Positions 61,512 through 64,000 of a stretch of DNA of 64,000 nucleotides are shown here, in pieces. The translations under genes and the position numbers were made by a program. Position 1 is the first letter of the stretch. Each line of letters starts with the position of its first letter. The DNA comes from Cyathus striatus (taxonomy: Eukaryota > Basidiomycota > Agaricomycetes > Agaricales > Nidulariaceae). Where the stretch lies: the NCBI GenBank assembly GCA_025738555.1, contig JAOVFP010000011.1, positions 1,116,001 through 1,180,000 on the forward strand, read 5' to 3'. The notes under the pieces were generated by a model. That model was not told where the DNA came from and did not search any database. It worked only from the letters and a program-made list of their open reading frames with translations.

Positions 61512-62908
61512 GTTTTGGACATGAATATAGCAGAGTTGGATGTGACAGAGGGAAATAGGCCAATGACGTTCGAGGTGTTAGAAATACGACTGGTGTCATA
61601 GCAACTTGGCTAGCAGTGTACTACACATATGTACATATTGATATACACGATGCAGCAGTTCCCTTAATATACGTTCGTTTTCATGACTTTAAATGTTCAC
61701 ATTAACTAAAATTACACTTTAAGGGTCTATTCGTGTGCAAGGAGAAGCCCTCCAGTGAGTTGCGATTATATACCGTCGCAAATAATATATCACACATTTG
61801 CAGTTATTGTCTACTGTAAGTTATGTATCGAAACTAAAGGTTCATAAGTTTTATATTTTCTCAATAATCCAACTTTTACTGAGTATAAAATGTGCTTATA
61901 TTATAATTGACCTGTACCAGCTCTTTTCTACTACAAAAGCATTTGCTTTCTACCATTAAATATATAGTTACATAGTGTACATCACATAACAGATAATGTA
62001 TAGAGATATATGTATACTCATGCATAATATAGATAACTCTATGAAAACTTGACCATAAAATATGTAGTCTATAGTGCTCTATCCAACAGCACAGCATGCT
62101 ACACGGTGGTATGTGGTTCATATAGAGTTGTATGGCCTAGCAGGTGATCGGCATAGGCTACCGAGCTTGGTACTTGGCTCTGTAACCGGATCAGTGTTTC
62201 GGAGTCGGACCTGTTTCCTGATGTATATAGCTGAGCCTGTGTCGAGTGCACAAATAGAAAGAATTTGATCCCACGAATAAAGTTAAGGTTCTTGGAATAG
62301 TAACTGGAAATGATGTAGCACCTCAGACAAGCCTAAATCGGGTCAGTATAAATATGGTACTCCTTGATTTCCTTAATAATTAGAATATGCTGTAAAGTAT
62401 ATAAGGTGTCAGATTGTTCCAATTGTTTCGTACCGAATTTACATGTGCGACATGAACCGAGCCTCCGAAAATTTTCCGATTGGCCTAGAAGGCCTAGAAC
62501 GGATGAGATTATGGATCTTATTGTAAATATCTTGCATGGATCAGACGGTTATCCTATTGTTGTGCATGTTCAAAATTTGCTCAAAAATCGGACATTTAAT
62601 ATATTTAAATAACTATTCTAATTGTTACATACATCGGATTGTACCATATTAAACGATCCGATTCACCCTTGTCTGAGGTGTAGCCTGTAGGGAGTGGAAC
62701 CGGCGGTGTAATCACTGATATTCACACAGGATGTACACATGAACAGCGTGCTGTTCATCATTATCGGAAGACGATCAGCAACTATCACCCTTCTATGTTT
62801 TTATAGTTTGCAACATATTTCGTAATGGGATGTTGCAATGCCGGTCGTCATTCATTCATTATTCAAATATAATCCACATGCTAATAGTATAGTCATCACC
62901 CTGTTGAC
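61512..62908. other. intergenic region between genes 2 and 3
   Basis: The first 90 bp continue the tail coding sequence of gene 2 in frame after its stop (61512-61601). From about 61730 the sequence resembles the region upstream of gene 2 (CACACATTTGCAG, AAGTTATGTAT). The small frames 62074-62268 and 62364-62612 are not recognised. Confidence 0.5.
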
Positions 62909-64000
62909 ATGCTCTGGCTCCCTGTATCTTTTACCCTACTCTCGGTCCTGGTGTCCGCGGCAATATATGAGCTCGTTCAAGATAGTAGAAATACCGGCGA
63001 GAGTTTCTCCGATGCATGGGAGTTCGTTACTACAAGTATTTCTTTCTAATAAAACGATTGATGAGTCGTCATTGCTGAATACAGACTCTTTTAGCTGATG
63101 GTAAAGATCAAGGAGAACAGTCGTACGAGAATCCCTTTTTCGTTTAGCTTTCATTGATTCCTTATAGCTACGTGAATGCACAAGATGCTTCGTCCAGATC
63201 ATTAATGTATACCGATATGGCGATTGGTAGCACATTTATAAGGGTGGATAATATCAGTGCCATTTCTTCAGATGATGTCGGCGGGAGGGGCTCGGTCAAA
63301 CTTATGACAAAAGCTACTTATCCAATGGGAAGTCTTTGGATTATTGATCTCTTCCATGTACCATACGGAGTAAGTTTAACCTTTGTCCTGAAATACGCAA
63401 AACATTTACTGATATCTTATGCTTATTCTCCAGTGTGGCGTACAGCCAGTATTGTACGTTGTTCTAAGACTTAGTTTTGGAAAGCCATATATATATTTGA
63501 CATTTCAAGTCGTTCTTTGGCTCTGAATGATAATTGGCCTAATGGCGGGAAAGTATTTCTGTTCACTCCGTTGTATTTGTTTTTTTAATGTTTTCATTAC
63601 AGCGGTATCAGTATATTTGAGGCAATGAACAAAGAAGCATCAAGCCAAATGAGCTTGTACACAGGAGAAAAGTGCAATGCGTTTAGTTCGAACCCTAATC
63701 AAAACCAGGCATCGATTGTTAACACGACGGATTGCAGCGATCCAATACAAGGTTGTATCACTACCAATGCTGGCTTTCCTTCGTATGGCCTGGAATTCAA
63801 TAACGGACAGGGTGGTGTGTACATTACCGAATTTACTTCCACTGGAGTTTCGTAAGATTAATTTGTGTAAATATTACCGTATATATCACTAATTCTAGTA
63901 TTTGTAGTATATGGTTTTATCCCCGCAAAGATATCCCTAGTTCCATTGTAAATGCCCAGAGTATTAACACGACGGATTTTGGCACCCCGGTAGCAAATTG
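62909..64000 (+). CDS. GH16-like, receptor-like membrane protein without catalytic nucleophile (gene 3, partial)
   Basis: Exons: 62909-63035, 63095-63122, 63168-63369, 63434-63453, 63510-63548, 63603-63851, 63908 to beyond the window end. The signal peptide starts MLWLPVSFTLLSVLVSA. The fold segments are FIRVDNI, GSVKLMTKATYPMGS, FHVPYGCGVQPVF, WPNGG and then GGVYITE. The active-site motif is GGISIFE (residues 139-145), again without the nucleophile. Intron 5 would need a GA donor (GAAAGT) at the place where gene 1 has GC and gene 2 GT. Using the nearby GTATTT instead shifts the frame into a TGA six codons into the next exon. The gene is therefore either spliced unusually or newly inactivated. 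Stalk, membrane helix and tail lie outside the window. Confidence 0.8.

Overview
This is nuclear DNA of a filamentous fungus, most likely an Agaricomycete (Basidiomycota). It has GT-AG introns of 46-57 nt inside genes, a Plavaka-type transposase, the W-rich basidiomycete transposon accessory protein, a DUF6532 fragment and a chromodomain Ty3/gypsy integrase. No tRNA, rRNA, operon or CRISPR array could be supported. About four fifths of the window is mobile-element DNA in several stages of decay, with CpG visibly depleted. The right end (about 54.8-64 kb) and a few inserts have ordinary CpG density.

Layout. 1.2-3.2 kb: a decayed DDE_3 (Tc1/mariner-like) transposase on the minus strand, broken by a fold-back MITE. 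3.4-4.95 kb: a minisatellite-bearing element. 5.1-6.0 kb: a CpG-rich LTR fragment next to a GH16-like pseudogene (6.1-6.95 kb). 7-12 kb: decayed repeats. 12.2-21 kb: a chromovirus (Ty3/gypsy) on the minus strand, with integrase, chromodomain and a further proline-rich, coiled-coil ORF. It has been hit by at least three insertions, one of which contains a younger CpG-rich insertion of its own. 21-37 kb: arrays of minisatellites, many inside elements with 8-bp target duplications. 37.7-41.3 kb: a decayed Plavaka transposase split by a 1.26-kb LTR-like element. 43.3-48.6 kb: a PIF/Harbinger-type element with terminal inverted repeats, a transposase and an accessory DNA-binding protein in convergent orientation. 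50.7-53.1 kb: another copy of the LTR-like element. 53.3-53.7 kb: a DUF6532 remnant.

The host-gene part is a cluster at 55.2-64 kb: one minus-strand gene and two plus-strand genes of one family. I could thread all exons of the first two through eight exons with constant lengths and phases (505 and 469 aa); the third runs off the window. They are GH16-like (laminarinase-type) lectin-fold ectodomains followed by a Ser/Thr-rich stalk, one transmembrane helix and a cytoplasmic tail. All three have lost the catalytic nucleophile of the GH16 active-site motif. They therefore look like glucan-binding, receptor-like membrane proteins, not enzymes. That function is an inference; the motif loss is read directly from the sequence.

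The second main result is a family of five non-autonomous elements (A-E below). Each has an 8-bp target duplication, a GAG terminus at one end, a CAG or CTG terminus at the other, and minisatellite DNA inside, in four of them TGTGACA-type. They explain much of what otherwise looks like random satellite DNA, and two of them interrupt otherwise continuous reading frames of the chromovirus.
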